From an uncultured Prevotellaceae bacterium (lineage in GTDB: Bacteria; Bacteroidota; Bacteroidia; Bacteroidales; Muribaculaceae): a DNA stretch of 64,000 nucleotides. Every line of letters begins with the position of its first letter. Within the stretch, counting starts at the first letter, position 1. Location of the stretch: positions 112,130 through 176,129 of the forward strand of contig ONJX01000002.1 in NCBI GenBank assembly GCA_900318255.1, written 5' to 3'. Of this stretch, positions 1-9,178 are shown piece after piece. Both the position numbers and the translations under genes were made by a program. The notes under the pieces were generated by a model. It worked only from the letters and a program-made list of their open reading frames with translations, made no database searches and was not told the origin of the DNA.

Positions 1-65
1 TAGCGGACAATAGCGGACAAGGCACGCCTTGTCCATACTTAACTCTTTACACTTAACCCTTAACC
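1..65. repeat. REP-like hairpin with short direct repeats
   Basis: The first 20 bases are two tandem copies of TAGCGGACAA. The second runs into a hairpin at 13-32 with 9-base arms (GGACAAGGC and GCCTTGTCC). This is followed by ACTTAAC/CTTAACC-type simple repeats up to base 65. There is no U-run after the hairpin in either direction, so it looks like a dispersed palindromic element rather than the terminator of the regulator gene that ends at 78. A similar pairing of hairpin and TTAAGTG-type repeat occurs near 56.7 kb. Confidence 0.5.
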
Positions 66-77
66 CTTAAAAAGTGT

Positions 78-1103
78 TTATCTCGTGGTGCCGCGCACCA
101 CTAGGCGGGTGCGCACCATGCGTTTCTCGGCGCGGTCCATGGGGAGCTTGCCTTCTACCATGTCGATGAGGATGTCGGTGGCCTGGATTCCCACCTCGGC
201 GCCGTTCTGGTGCACGGTGGTGAGCATGGGGTCGCATGAGACGGCGCGGTCGCTGTCGGTGAAGCCGCACACTGCCACGTCGTGGGGCACTCGCAGCCCC
301 ATCTTCTTGGCGGTGTACATGACGGCGATGGCTGTCTCGTCGTTAATTGCGAAGAAGGCGTCGGGGCGGTCTTTCATCTTTAGCAACTCGGGGGTGACTT
401 TCTCGGCCAGCTCGGGGGTGTCGCACTGCACTATGAGCCTGTCGTCGGGCTGCAAGCCATGATGATAGAGCGCGTCCTTGTAGCCGTTGAGGCGGTTCTT
501 GGAAATCTCCATGTTGAGGTTCGACACATAAAATGCCACGCGCTTGCAGCCGGTCTCAATCATGTGGCTAACGGCTTTATAGGCCGCCTGGTAGTCATCG
601 ACCACCACGCGGCTGGCGTTGAGGGCGGGGCAGATGCGGTCGTAGAACACCAGCGGGATGCCGCTATCCACGAGCTTGATGAAGTGGTCGTAGCGCTCGG
701 TGTCCTTGGCTTGCGAGACGATGATGCCACACACCTTGTTCTTCTTGAACGACTCGCATATCTCCACCTCGCGCTCGTAGCTCTCGCGGCTCTGCGCCAC
801 CATGATGCGGTAGCCGCGCTCCTTGGCTTTCTCCTCGATGCCGCTGAGGATGGAAGCGAAATAAAAATGCACTATCTCAGGCAGGATCACGCCTATGATT
901 TGCGAGGGCTTCTGGCGGCTGTGGCGCAGCTGCTCGGCGATGACGTTAGGGTAGTAGTCGTGCTCGCGGGCATACTGCTGTATCATCTCGCGCCGCTTCT
1001 TGCTGATGTTTGGGCTGTTTTTTAGGGCGCGCGACACTGTTGCCACGCTCACTCCCAGCTGCGCGGCGATGTCTTTCATTGTTAAAGGTTGTTTCTCGTT
1101 CAT
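78..1103 (-). CDS. LacI-family transcriptional regulator
   Basis: A 341-residue DNA-binding repressor/activator of the LacI/GalR family. Residues 8-30 carry the LacI helix-turn-helix (MKDIAAQLGVSVATVSRAL), followed by the hinge segment and a periplasmic-binding-protein-like sensor domain from about residue 68 (IIGVILPEI) to the end. It is divergent from the susC-like gene. The 344-bp gap between them holds a perfect LacI-type palindrome at 1255-1266, so it very probably controls the uptake operon in response to a sugar. In Bacteroides the starch locus uses SusR, a different family; LacI control of maltose-type loci is known in other Bacteroidota. The ligand cannot be read from the sequence. 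Confidence 0.93.
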   Translation of the reverse strand: MNEKQPLTMKDIAAQLGVSVATVSRALKNSPNISKKRREMIQQYAREHDYYPNVIAEQLRHSRQKPSQIIGVILPEIVHFYFASILSGIEEKAKERGYRIMVAQSRESYEREVEICESFKKNKVCGIIVSQAKDTERYDHFIKLVDSGIPLVFYDRICPALNASRVVVDDYQAAYKAVSHMIETGCKRVAFYVSNLNMEISKNRLNGYKDALYHHGLQPDDRLIVQCDTPELAEKVTPELLKMKDRPDAFFAINDETAIAVMYTAKKMGLRVPHDVAVCGFTDSDRAVSCDPMLTTVHQNGAEVGIQATDILIDMVEGKLPMDRAEKRMVRTRLVVRGTTR

Positions 1104-1197
1104 GATGGTTATGAATGTGGCTTTATGGTGTAGTGTTAATGTCTTGCTGTCAACACGTTGCGATGCTGCGAGGGGCGTGTTGCTGCTTTCAAGTGTT

Positions 1198-1205
1198 CAA
1201 AGTTA
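1198..1205 (-). promoter_or_regulatory. -7 element of the LacI-family gene
   Basis: Read on the minus strand this is TAACTTTG, an exact match to the Bacteroidetes -7 consensus TAnnTTTG. It lies about 95 bases upstream of the regulator start codon. A clear -33 TTTG is not present at the usual distance. Confidence 0.5.
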
Positions 1206-1254
1206 CAATATTTCTTAAAAAGGCTGTGGGTTTTATTTCTTAAAATATCTTAAT

Positions 1255-1266
1255 GCAAACGTTTGC
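1255..1266. promoter_or_regulatory. LacI-family operator
   Basis: GCAAACGTTTGC is a perfect 12-bp palindrome with the central CG typical of LacI/GalR operators. It lies between the divergent regulator and susC-like genes, about 57 bp upstream of the probable -7 box of susC. Being placed upstream of the promoter, it could support activation or looping as well as repression. Rest of the 1104-1447 gap: promoter elements and an AT-rich leader only. Confidence 0.8.
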
Positions 1267-1322
1267 GCTTCATTTAACACATAAATAAAAAGCTAAAAAG
1301 CATCGGTTTCACATAAAAGAAT

Positions 1323-1330
1323 TACTTTTG
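1323..1330 (+). promoter_or_regulatory. -7 element of the susCDEF-like operon
   Basis: TACTTTTG matches TAnnTTTG exactly. Transcription would start near 1337, giving a leader of roughly 110 bases before the susC-like start at 1448. The -33 region is poor, which fits a promoter that depends on a regulator. Confidence 0.55.
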
Positions 1331-1447
1331 TGGTTGCAAAATAACGTTTTATCAATTCCATGAGATTAAGCCATAAAAGCTACAGAAGAAAAACCGACCA
1401 AAATTTTATTTACTTAATAACTTAATAACAAATTAATTAAAAACAAG

Positions 1448-4400
1448 ATGAAGCAGGTAAACATTAGAATTCCCCTGAGGATTCTAGCCCTGATGATGGG
1501 ACTTTTCCTATCTATCGGAGCCTACGCACAGAACATCACTGTGCAGGGACATGTCAAGGATGCTACCGGCGAACCTGTTATTGGTGCAACAGTTACCCAA
1601 GTGGGAACCACAAATGTTGTGGCTACCGACTTAGACGGTAACTTCACTATCACTGTGCCAAAGGGCGCCCAGCTCCAAGTTTCTTCAATCGGTCTTCAAG
1701 ATCAGATTGTTACCGCCGCTCCCAACCTCATCATCGAGATGCTCGACGACGCTCAAGTGCTCGACAATGTGGTTGTGATTGGTTATGGCACTGTCAAGAA
1801 GAGCGACCTCACCGGTAGTGTCACCGCCCTCCGCCCCGACGCCAAGAACAAAGGCGTGGTAGTGAGCGCGCAAGACATGCTTAGCGGTAAGGTGGCAGGT
1901 ATGAACGTCACCAGCGGTGACGGTGCCCCTGGCGGCTCGGCCACAATCCGCATCCGTGGTGGCTCGTCACTGAACGAAGACGGCAACAACCCACTCATCG
2001 TTATCGATGGTATCGCCATGGATAACAATGGCATTAGTGGCGTGGCAAACCCTCTATCTCTCGTTAACCCACAAGATATCGAGAGCTTCAACGTGCTCAA
2101 GGACGCTTCGGCAACAGCCATCTATGGTAGCCGTGGTTCTAACGGTGTAATCATCATCACCACCAAGAAGGGCCGCCGCGGCCAGGAAGTTCCTCAAGTG
2201 AGCTATAATGGTAGCGTGACCTTTAGCAAGAAGAAAAAAACCATCAAGGTGATGAACGGTGATGAGTATCGTGCATTTGTGAGCAAGATTTTCGAGGGCA
2301 ACACACGTCGCGATAACGCTCTGGCACTGCTTGGCACTGCCAACACCGACTGGCAGAACGAAATCTACCGCACCGCCGTCAGCCACGACCACAACATCAC
2401 CATGGCCGGCTCGGTGAAGGACTTCCTGCCCTACCGACTCTCGCTGGGCTTCACCGACCAGCAGGGTATCCTCAAGACTTCGGACTACAAGCGCTACACT
2501 GTAGCCCTGAACTTGAACCCCTCGCTCCTGGACGACCACTTGACCTTGAACCTCAACGGCAAGCTCGCTTGGACTAAGAGCCGCTTTGCCGACACAGGTG
2601 CCGTGGGCAATGCCGTGCGCATGGACCCCACTCAGCCCATCTACAGCAGTGATCCTAAGTATGCTGGCGTGGATGGCTATTTCGACTGGCTGCAGGTAAA
2701 TAATTTCGACCCTGCTTGGCCCTACACCAAAAACACCAAAGCTCCTTACAACCCCGTGGCAATGCTCGACAACCATGACAACAGCGGTAAGACCCGCTCG
2801 TTCATTGGTAGTGCCGACATCGACTACAAGATTCACGGTTTTGAGGACTTGCGCCTGCACTTGACACTGGGTGGTGACTTCACTCATGGTGAAGGTCATA
2901 ATAATAGTACTGCCTACAGCAACACTGCTAACTACTGGGGCAACAACAGCTACTACACTCAGTCGAAAGAGAACCTCCAGTTGAGCACCTACGCTCAATA
3001 CTACAAGGACTTCACCGACAAGCATCACTTCGACATCATGGCAGGTTATGAGTGGCAGCACAACTGGCGCAAGTCCTATAACGAGTCGTGGGGCACTTAC
3101 CCACTCAACTCGGCTCTCACCTTTGGTGAAGGCGATGCTCTTGTAGTAGCTCCTGGCACTTGGATTCCTGCCGCAACTTATGCTATTGGCGATTCTAAGG
3201 CAGGCGCCATCCGTGGCGAGGGCGTTTACCGTGAGAAGAATGGTCTAGGCTCTCGCACCGAGAACTTCTTGGTTTCATTCTTTGGTCGTATGAACTACAT
3301 TTACGACAGCAAGTACTACCTCACCTTCACCATGCGCTACGATGGTTCTTCGCGCTTCAAGCAGCACCACTGGGCACTGTTCCCCTCGGCAGCTCTGGCA
3401 TGGAACATAGCCGAGGAAGCATTCATGAAGGAAGGTCCTTTCAGCACCATGAAGCTACGCCTTGGTTGGGGTAAAACAGGTCACCAGGATGGTATTGGTG
3501 ACTATAATGGTTTTGCCAACTACGTGATGAGCAACGGTAGCATGGGTGCGTTCTACGACCTGCTGGGCGACGGCTCGAAGGCTAAGCCCAATCCTTATAA
3601 CTCCGATCTTAAATGGGAGACCACCACTACTACTAACGTGGGTCTTGACTGGGGTGTGATGAATGGCCGCTTGACTGGTAGCATCGATTGGTACTACCGC
3701 AAGACTACCGACCTCTTGCTCAATACCACCTTCTCGGCGATGTCCAACTTCTCTAATGAGTTCACCAAGAACATTGGTTCGCTGCGCAACACTGGTCTTG
3801 AGTTCTCTATTAACTGGAAGGCTATCTCAACCAACGACCTGTTGTGGACTCTCGATTACAACCTCACCTACAATAGCAATAAAATCATTAAGCTTAACAC
3901 CGACGATCCTTTAAATGGTATTCCCACCGGTAGCATAGGCATTAATGGTAATGCTCAGGCCAACTTTGTTGACCATCCCGCTCGTTCATTCTACGTTTAT
4001 CAACAGGTTTACGACACCAACGGGAAACCTATTGAAGGACAATTTGTTGACCGCAACGGCGACGGCGAGATTAGTGAGGCCGACAAGTATCTCTACAAGA
4101 GTCCTTGGGCTCCTGTTACCATGGGCTTCGCTTCTAAACTCGAGTGGAAGAACTGGGACTTTGGTTTCAGTCTGCGTGCCAGCCTGGGCAACTACATGTT
4201 CAACAACGTGATGCAGGGCTATCATAACGTGAGCCCAGCTTCAGTGTTAGAGGAAGTGGGTGCCTTCTATCTTAACAACCGTCCAGTGAGCTCGGTTGAA
4301 TTGGGTTGGACCACCTATAATGAGCATTGTATCTTAAGTGACTACTGGGTACAGAACGCTTCGTTCCTCAAGTGTGACAACATCACCCTGGGTTACAGCT

Positions 4401-4582
4401 TCAACGACCTCTTCAAGAGTGGTGGCTACCGCGGCATTAACGGCCGTGTCTATGGCACTGTTTCTAACGTATTCTGCATTACCAAGTATGATGGCATCGA
4501 TCCTGAGATATATGGCGGTATTGGTGGCGACATCTTCCCACGACCCATCTCGTTCATCCTTGGTTTGAGTCTGAACTTCTAA
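1448..4582 (+). CDS. SusC-like TonB-dependent outer-membrane transporter
   Basis: A 1044-residue outer-membrane importer of the SusC/RagA family, working with the SusD-like lid encoded next to it. A signal peptide ends near residue 27 (AYAQ). Residues 30-100 form a carboxypeptidase-regulatory-like domain (VQGHVKDATGEPVIGATV). A TonB-box region and plug follow from about 108 (VVVIGYGTVKKSDLTGSV, then IRIRGGSS and PLIVIDG), then a long beta-barrel ending in LNF, the usual C-terminal aromatic. It is first in a four-gene operon. The SusE/F-like partners with starch-binding-type motifs suggest malto-oligosaccharides as substrate; that is inference. Confidence 0.95.
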   Translation: MKQVNIRIPLRILALMMGLFLSIGAYAQNITVQGHVKDATGEPVIGATVTQVGTTNVVATDLDGNFTITVPKGAQLQVSSIGLQDQIVTAAPNLIIEMLDDAQVLDNVVVIGYGTVKKSDLTGSVTALRPDAKNKGVVVSAQDMLSGKVAGMNVTSGDGAPGGSATIRIRGGSSLNEDGNNPLIVIDGIAMDNNGISGVANPLSLVNPQDIESFNVLKDASATAIYGSRGSNGVIIITTKKGRRGQEVPQVSYNGSVTFSKKKKTIKVMNGDEYRAFVSKIFEGNTRRDNALALLGTANTDWQNEIYRTAVSHDHNITMAGSVKDFLPYRLSLGFTDQQGILKTSDYKRYTVALNLNPSLLDDHLTLNLNGKLAWTKSRFADTGAVGNAVRMDPTQPIYSSDPKYAGVDGYFDWLQVNNFDPAWPYTKNTKAPYNPVAMLDNHDNSGKTRSFIGSADIDYKIHGFEDLRLHLTLGGDFTHGEGHNNSTAYSNTANYWGNNSYYTQSKENLQLSTYAQYYKDFTDKHHFDIMAGYEWQHNWRKSYNESWGTYPLNSALTFGEGDALVVAPGTWIPAATYAIGDSKAGAIRGEGVYREKNGLGSRTENFLVSFFGRMNYIYDSKYYLTFTMRYDGSSRFKQHHWALFPSAALAWNIAEEAFMKEGPFSTMKLRLGWGKTGHQDGIGDYNGFANYVMSNGSMGAFYDLLGDGSKAKPNPYNSDLKWETTTTTNVGLDWGVMNGRLTGSIDWYYRKTTDLLLNTTFSAMSNFSNEFTKNIGSLRNTGLEFSINWKAISTNDLLWTLDYNLTYNSNKIIKLNTDDPLNGIPTGSIGINGNAQANFVDHPARSFYVYQQVYDTNGKPIEGQFVDRNGDGEISEADKYLYKSPWAPVTMGFASKLEWKNWDFGFSLRASLGNYMFNNVMQGYHNVSPASVLEEVGAFYLNNRPVSSVELGWTTYNEHCILSDYWVQNASFLKCDNITLGYSFNDLFKSGGYRGINGRVYGTVSNVFCITKYDGIDPEIYGGIGGDIFPRPISFILGLSLNF

Positions 4583-4616
4583 TTTTTTTAGATACACATT
4601 TTTAATATATATCAAA

Positions 4617-6287
4617 ATGAATAAGTATTTCAAATATATAGTATGTGCAGCTGTGGCTCTGCTCATGGGCATGGGGCTCAACTCTTGCGTCAAGGATCTT
4701 GACGTGGATCCTATCGACCCTGCACTGCAAAATGATGTGACTCCCGAGCAGCTGTTCAACAAGTGCTATTCGGTGTTCGCCACTTCGGGCAACGATGGTG
4801 GTGACAGCAACGTTGATGTTGCGGGTCTTGATGGTGGTTTCCAGCACAAGTTCCGCCAGATGTGGAACTCTAACGAGCTCACTACCGATGAGGCAATTTG
4901 TGGATGGGGTGACGAGGGTATTGCATCCTACTGCCACAATAGTTATTCTGCAAGCCACCCCATGCTGCGTGGTTACTACTATGGATTGTGCATTGGCATC
5001 ACCATTTGTAACCATTACCTTGAGGAATTTGCCGACTATGATGCTACTATGACTGCCGAGGTTCGTTTCTTGCGCGCCTTCCAGTTCTATCTGCTGATGG
5101 ATGCTTTTGGAAACATTCCTTTCACCACTAGGGTATCGGTAGATAATCCCGAGCAATACTCTCGCGCTCAGGTTTATGAGTTTATCGAGAGTGAGCTTAA
5201 GGACATCATTGGTGAGGGCTCTGGCAACCAAGTGCTTAGCGACCCAATGCCCAAGAAATATGGCCAGCAGGGTTACGGACGTGTTGACAAGGCTGCTGCC
5301 TGGATGCTGCTGGCACGCCTTTACCTCAATGCCGAGGTATATACCGGCACACCACAATGGGCTGCCGCCCGCGACTATGCCAAGAAGGTGATGGACTCGC
5401 CTTATAAGCTGTTCACCACTGGCTACGACGCTGTGGGCATCGACGGCAAGGAGCGCAAGTTCACTGCCTATCAGATGCTCTTCATGGGCGACAACGGCAC
5501 TAACGGTGCTACCGTTGAGGCGGTGTTCCCCGTGATACAAGACGGAACGCGCACCACTTCTTACGGTGGTACCAACTTCCTGATTGCTTCTACATTTGAT
5601 GCCGACATGCACCCCTATCCCTACGATGCCAGCGAGACCAACGGCCTCTACAACAACAACGCTTGGAGTGGCAACCGCTGCCGTCCAGAACTCATCAAGA
5701 AGTTCTTTGGCGACATGACAGTTCCCGAGGGACATGCCTATGACGTGGTAGTTGCCGCTCGCGACGACCGTGCTCTCTTCGAGACCGAGGGTCGTTTCCT
5801 CAATGTGGAGGATGAGTCGAACTTCAAGTATGGCTACGCTACTGCCAAGTTCACTAACTTCAAGTGCGACGGCTCGAAGGGCTCTGACAACACCTTCCCC
5901 GACAGCCACCTGTTCTACATGCGTGCCGCCGAGGCCTACCTGACCTACGCCGAGGCCGTTACACGCCTCGCTGGCAGTGGCGCTGCTCCTGCCGACGCTC
6001 TGAGGGCTATCAACGACGTGCGCGAGCGTGCTCACGCTACTCCTCTCACCTCTTGCTCGCTCAACAACATTCTCGACGAGTGGAGCCGTGAGTTCTACTT
6101 TGAGGGACGTCGCCGTGTTGACCTCATCCGCTATGGAAAGTTTGGTGGCAACACCGACTATAAGTGGCAATGGAAGGGTGGTGCCTACGCTGGCCGCGAC
6201 TTCGAGGCTTATCGCAACGTCTTCGCCATTCCTTACGATGACATTCTTGCTAACCCCAACCTCAAGCAGAACGAGGGTTACAAATAA
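4617..6287 (+). CDS. SusD-like surface glycan-binding lipoprotein
   Basis: A 556-residue SusD/RagB-family lipoprotein that forms the hinged lid on the SusC-like channel and binds the incoming oligosaccharide. The lipobox is LNSC with Cys24, followed by acidic residues (CVKDLDVD) typical of Bacteroidetes surface export. TPR-like helical segments lie in the N-terminal half (FLRAFQFYLLMDAFGNIPF), and the conserved C-terminal SusD signature is present (EWSREFYFEGRRRVDLIRYGKF). It begins 34 bases after the susC-like gene, so the pair is cotranscribed. Confidence 0.95.
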   Translation: MNKYFKYIVCAAVALLMGMGLNSCVKDLDVDPIDPALQNDVTPEQLFNKCYSVFATSGNDGGDSNVDVAGLDGGFQHKFRQMWNSNELTTDEAICGWGDEGIASYCHNSYSASHPMLRGYYYGLCIGITICNHYLEEFADYDATMTAEVRFLRAFQFYLLMDAFGNIPFTTRVSVDNPEQYSRAQVYEFIESELKDIIGEGSGNQVLSDPMPKKYGQQGYGRVDKAAAWMLLARLYLNAEVYTGTPQWAAARDYAKKVMDSPYKLFTTGYDAVGIDGKERKFTAYQMLFMGDNGTNGATVEAVFPVIQDGTRTTSYGGTNFLIASTFDADMHPYPYDASETNGLYNNNAWSGNRCRPELIKKFFGDMTVPEGHAYDVVVAARDDRALFETEGRFLNVEDESNFKYGYATAKFTNFKCDGSKGSDNTFPDSHLFYMRAAEAYLTYAEAVTRLAGSGAAPADALRAINDVRERAHATPLTSCSLNNILDEWSREFYFEGRRRVDLIRYGKFGGNTDYKWQWKGGAYAGRDFEAYRNVFAIPYDDILANPNLKQNEGYK

Positions 6288-6329
6288 TTAGAGTTAATCA
6301 CTTTAAACATTATAAAATAAGAGATTATT

Positions 6330-7532
6330 ATGAATAAGATATTCAAGTCGGCTCTATTGCTTGTGGGTGCAGCTTTGATGTTCACCTCTTGTAGCGATGA
6401 CCGCGACTCTAATCCCGTGCTTCAGCAGCCCGAATCGTTCGTGCTGAACACTCCTGCCTATGCTGCACAAGCTATTGACCTGGCACGCTCCCAGACCGTG
6501 AACTTCACCTGGTCGCAACCCGACTATGGAGGCTTCCCCGTGGCTTGTGAATATACTGTTGAGGTTTCGGCCACTAATCAGTGGACCACTCCCTATAGCG
6601 CCGAGGTTGCCGACGACAGTGGCGAGACTCAGTGCGACTACTATGCTTTTGAAAACGTCTTCAGCACCTGCGAAGCTAAAATCAGCGCTCAGGACTTGGC
6701 TAAGGCCCTGGTGGTGATTTGCAACTACGTGGATGGCGAGGTTCCTGCCGAGCAGGAAGTCTATGCCCGCGTTAAGGCTAACACCGCTGGTGCTCAAGAG
6801 GTCGTTTCTAACGTGGTGAAACTCCTGGTTAATCCTTATTACATCGAGCTCAAGCCCGCCGACCCAGTGCTGTGGTACATGGTGGGTAACTGCATCGGTA
6901 GCAACGACTGGGACAATGGTGCTAACTCAGTGGGTACCGGCCTCATCCCATTGCTGCCCGAGCCAGGCGCCGACTTCGACGCCGCCGGCAACGGCTCGCT
7001 CGTCTATGCAGGCTTCTTCCCCGCTGGCGGTCAGTTCAAGTTCGTCATGACTCCTGGCGACTGGAACACCCAGATGAACTTCACCAACATCGACGGCAAC
7101 ACTGCCGGCGCTACCGATGAGGATGGCGACAACCACAACATCGGCATCCCCGAGGATGGCTTCTACAAGATCACGATGAACACCGTTCAGGGCAAATTCT
7201 CGATCGAGAAGCTCGAGGGCACCTACCCAGAGTTTGCCTCTATGGGCATTCCTGGTGAGCACAATGAATGGAACACCAGTGGCAACCCACTCACTGCCAT
7301 GGGCAAGCGCGAAAACACCCAGGCTCACGACTGGATGGGCGAGATCACTCTCGACAATGCCGGCAAGTTCAAGATTGCTGCTGACGGCTCTTGGGATGTG
7401 AACTGGGGTGGTACCGACTTCCCCTTAGGATATGGTACAAAAGGTGGCGCCGACATTGTCGCTAAGCCTGGTAAATATACCGTTTACTTCAACGACGTGC
7501 TCGGTCTCTACTACTTTAAGGCTATTGAGTAA
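6330..7532 (+). CDS. SusE-like outer-membrane glycan-binding lipoprotein
   Basis: A 400-residue lipoprotein with lipobox FTSC (Cys21) followed by SDDRD, a surface-export signal. Residues 25-165 resemble the SusE N-terminal domain, and the rest contains two tandem SusE/SusF-type carbohydrate-binding modules. The last module carries the motif FKIAADGSWDVNWGG, characteristic of the starch-binding modules of SusE/SusF. It probably holds glucan at the cell surface for the SusCD pair. It lies 42 bases after the susD-like gene. The exact glycan is not proven. Confidence 0.87.
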   Translation: MNKIFKSALLLVGAALMFTSCSDDRDSNPVLQQPESFVLNTPAYAAQAIDLARSQTVNFTWSQPDYGGFPVACEYTVEVSATNQWTTPYSAEVADDSGETQCDYYAFENVFSTCEAKISAQDLAKALVVICNYVDGEVPAEQEVYARVKANTAGAQEVVSNVVKLLVNPYYIELKPADPVLWYMVGNCIGSNDWDNGANSVGTGLIPLLPEPGADFDAAGNGSLVYAGFFPAGGQFKFVMTPGDWNTQMNFTNIDGNTAGATDEDGDNHNIGIPEDGFYKITMNTVQGKFSIEKLEGTYPEFASMGIPGEHNEWNTSGNPLTAMGKRENTQAHDWMGEITLDNAGKFKIAADGSWDVNWGGTDFPLGYGTKGGADIVAKPGKYTVYFNDVLGLYYFKAIE

Positions 7533-7626
7533 TTAATGAACCAATAATATTGACGACGGCTTGGAGCGTGACATGCTCCGCTCCACAGCCCCGAGTCAAT
7601 CTTAAAAGAAGAAATAAACGAACAAC

Positions 7627-8961
7627 ATGAAAAAGTTATTTTATATTTTAGGTATTGGTTTGCTCATGGCAAGCTGTACCGAGGATTTCAAGGACTGGGC
7701 CGACCCCATGAGCAACAGCGAGAACCCCGCCAGCGCTAGCGCTGTGGTGGCTGCCGCTCCTGCTATCGACTTCAATACTATCAATGCCGATAGCGTGCTC
7801 CTGTTCACACCCACCTACAATGCTGAAGAGGGCACCACAGTGGCCAACACTGTTACCCTCTACAAAGATGAGACCAAGAACGAGGGCATCAGCGTTAATG
7901 TCGATGAGCAGGGCCGTGCCAAGACCACCGAGCTGCGCGACGCTCTCGAGGCACTCTTCGGCGTGCCCGCCGAGGCTATCGACGTGCCCGTCAATGTGAT
8001 TACCGTGCTCACCAAGAATGGCCAGGCCTTCCGCTTCAGCAGCGACATCACCGATGCTGTGAAGATGGCTGCCGGCATGTATATTGTTGAGGGCGACAAC
8101 AGGACCGCTATGGAGTTTGTTGAGCAAGGCAAATACACTCTCACTGTTCCCGCAGCCGAGATGCGCTTCTTCTTCCTGCCATTCACTCAACTCAACAACT
8201 TTGAGGAAGGCAAGCTCGGTAGCGACCTCGAGCCCGATGGCTTCGTCCTTGGTGGCAACCTCAAGCAGGGTGCCGACGCTTACGAGATTTGGCTCGATTA
8301 TGATTCTGACTACACGCAGTATATCATCACTGTTAACACCAAGGACATGACCTACGACGTTGAGGGCCTGGCCTACGCCGACATGATTTGGCAGGCCGGT
8401 AACGCTAACGGATGGGGCTCGCCAGCAGCTGGCCTCAAGAACAAGGGTTGGAAGAACGCTCGCCAGAACGATGGCGACTACTTCGGATTCATGTACCTAA
8501 ACGGTGAGTTCAAGTTCCGTAGTGGTAAAGACAACTGGAACGCTCCCGACTGGGGCATCGGCGCTAGCGAGGGTACTCTCGCTGTGGGTGCTGGCAACAT
8601 TAACACTGCCGAGGGCTTCTATATGGTGGAGGCTAACATTGCCAACCTCACCTATAACCTCACCCCCATCACCACCATTGGCGTGATTGGCTCGTTCCCC
8701 AACACCAACTGGGGCAGCGACGAGGCTAAGCTCACCTACAACAACGCGACCGGAGCCTGGGAAGGCCGCTGCACAATCCCCGACGGCGTGAAGTTCAAGT
8801 TCCGCGCTAACGACAGCTGGGACATCAACTGGGGTGGCGACCTCAACAACCTCAGCTACGATGGCGGTGACATGAGCATCGCTGCAGGCACCTACTTCAT
8901 CCAGCTCTACATCACCTACGAGGGCGACTTCCACGCTAAGATGTCGCAGGTAATAAACTAA
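7627..8961 (+). CDS. SusF-like outer-membrane glycan-binding lipoprotein
   Basis: A 444-residue lipoprotein: lipobox MASC (Cys17) then TEDFKDW, a typical surface signal. Residues 20-150 resemble the DUF5115 N-terminal domain. After a middle segment there are at least two SusE/F-type modules, with FKFRSGKDNWNAPDWG and FKFRANDSWDINWGG as their binding-loop motifs. The last motif is almost the same as in the upstream SusE-like protein, which points to module duplication. It is the last gene of the uptake operon and is followed by a strong hairpin at 8983-9020. Confidence 0.85.
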   Translation: MKKLFYILGIGLLMASCTEDFKDWADPMSNSENPASASAVVAAAPAIDFNTINADSVLLFTPTYNAEEGTTVANTVTLYKDETKNEGISVNVDEQGRAKTTELRDALEALFGVPAEAIDVPVNVITVLTKNGQAFRFSSDITDAVKMAAGMYIVEGDNRTAMEFVEQGKYTLTVPAAEMRFFFLPFTQLNNFEEGKLGSDLEPDGFVLGGNLKQGADAYEIWLDYDSDYTQYIITVNTKDMTYDVEGLAYADMIWQAGNANGWGSPAAGLKNKGWKNARQNDGDYFGFMYLNGEFKFRSGKDNWNAPDWGIGASEGTLAVGAGNINTAEGFYMVEANIANLTYNLTPITTIGVIGSFPNTNWGSDEAKLTYNNATGAWEGRCTIPDGVKFKFRANDSWDINWGGDLNNLSYDGGDMSIAAGTYFIQLYITYEGDFHAKMSQVIN

Positions 8962-8982
8962 GAGTAGTTAATCCCTAGAGAT

Positions 8983-9020
8983 AATTAAGGCTTTTCCCAA
9001 TCGCGGGAAAAGCCTTAATT
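8983..9020 (+). terminator. Hairpin after the susCDEF-like operon
   Basis: A perfect 16-bp stem (arms 8983-8998 and 9005-9020) with a 6-base loop AATCGC starts 22 bases after the susF-like stop codon. The arms begin with AATTAAGG. The U-tract is weak, but position and strength fit an operon terminator. Confidence 0.75.
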
Positions 9021-9130
9021 CATTCCTAACAATCGATGCTGCTCACATGATGCTTTGTGTTGCCCCCCTCGGGGCTCAAGGAGTAAAGGGGATGCCATTA
9101 TCCCCACGCCGCTTGGTAGCCTATTTTCTC

Positions 9131-9153
9131 ATTGCGAGGCTCACGCTCGCAAT
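9131..9153. repeat. REP-like palindrome left of RAYT copy 1
   Basis: ATTGCGAG, 7-base loop GCTCACG, CTCGCAAT: a perfect 8-bp hairpin 26 bases beyond the stop codon of the transposase-like gene. A matching hairpin in inverted orientation lies on the other side of that gene at 10233-10255. Confidence 0.65.
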
Positions 9154-9178
9154 ACTCCAACACTCTCGCCATGCTTCA

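Noticed and set aside
13..32. Hairpin near the window start as terminator of the LacI-family gene
   Set aside because: No U-tract on the minus-strand side; adjacent direct repeats favour a dispersed palindrome.
1151..1182. CAACACG/CGTGTTG inverted repeat in the LacI-family gene leader
   Set aside because: Seven-base arms with an 18-base loop; not strong enough to claim a regulatory element.
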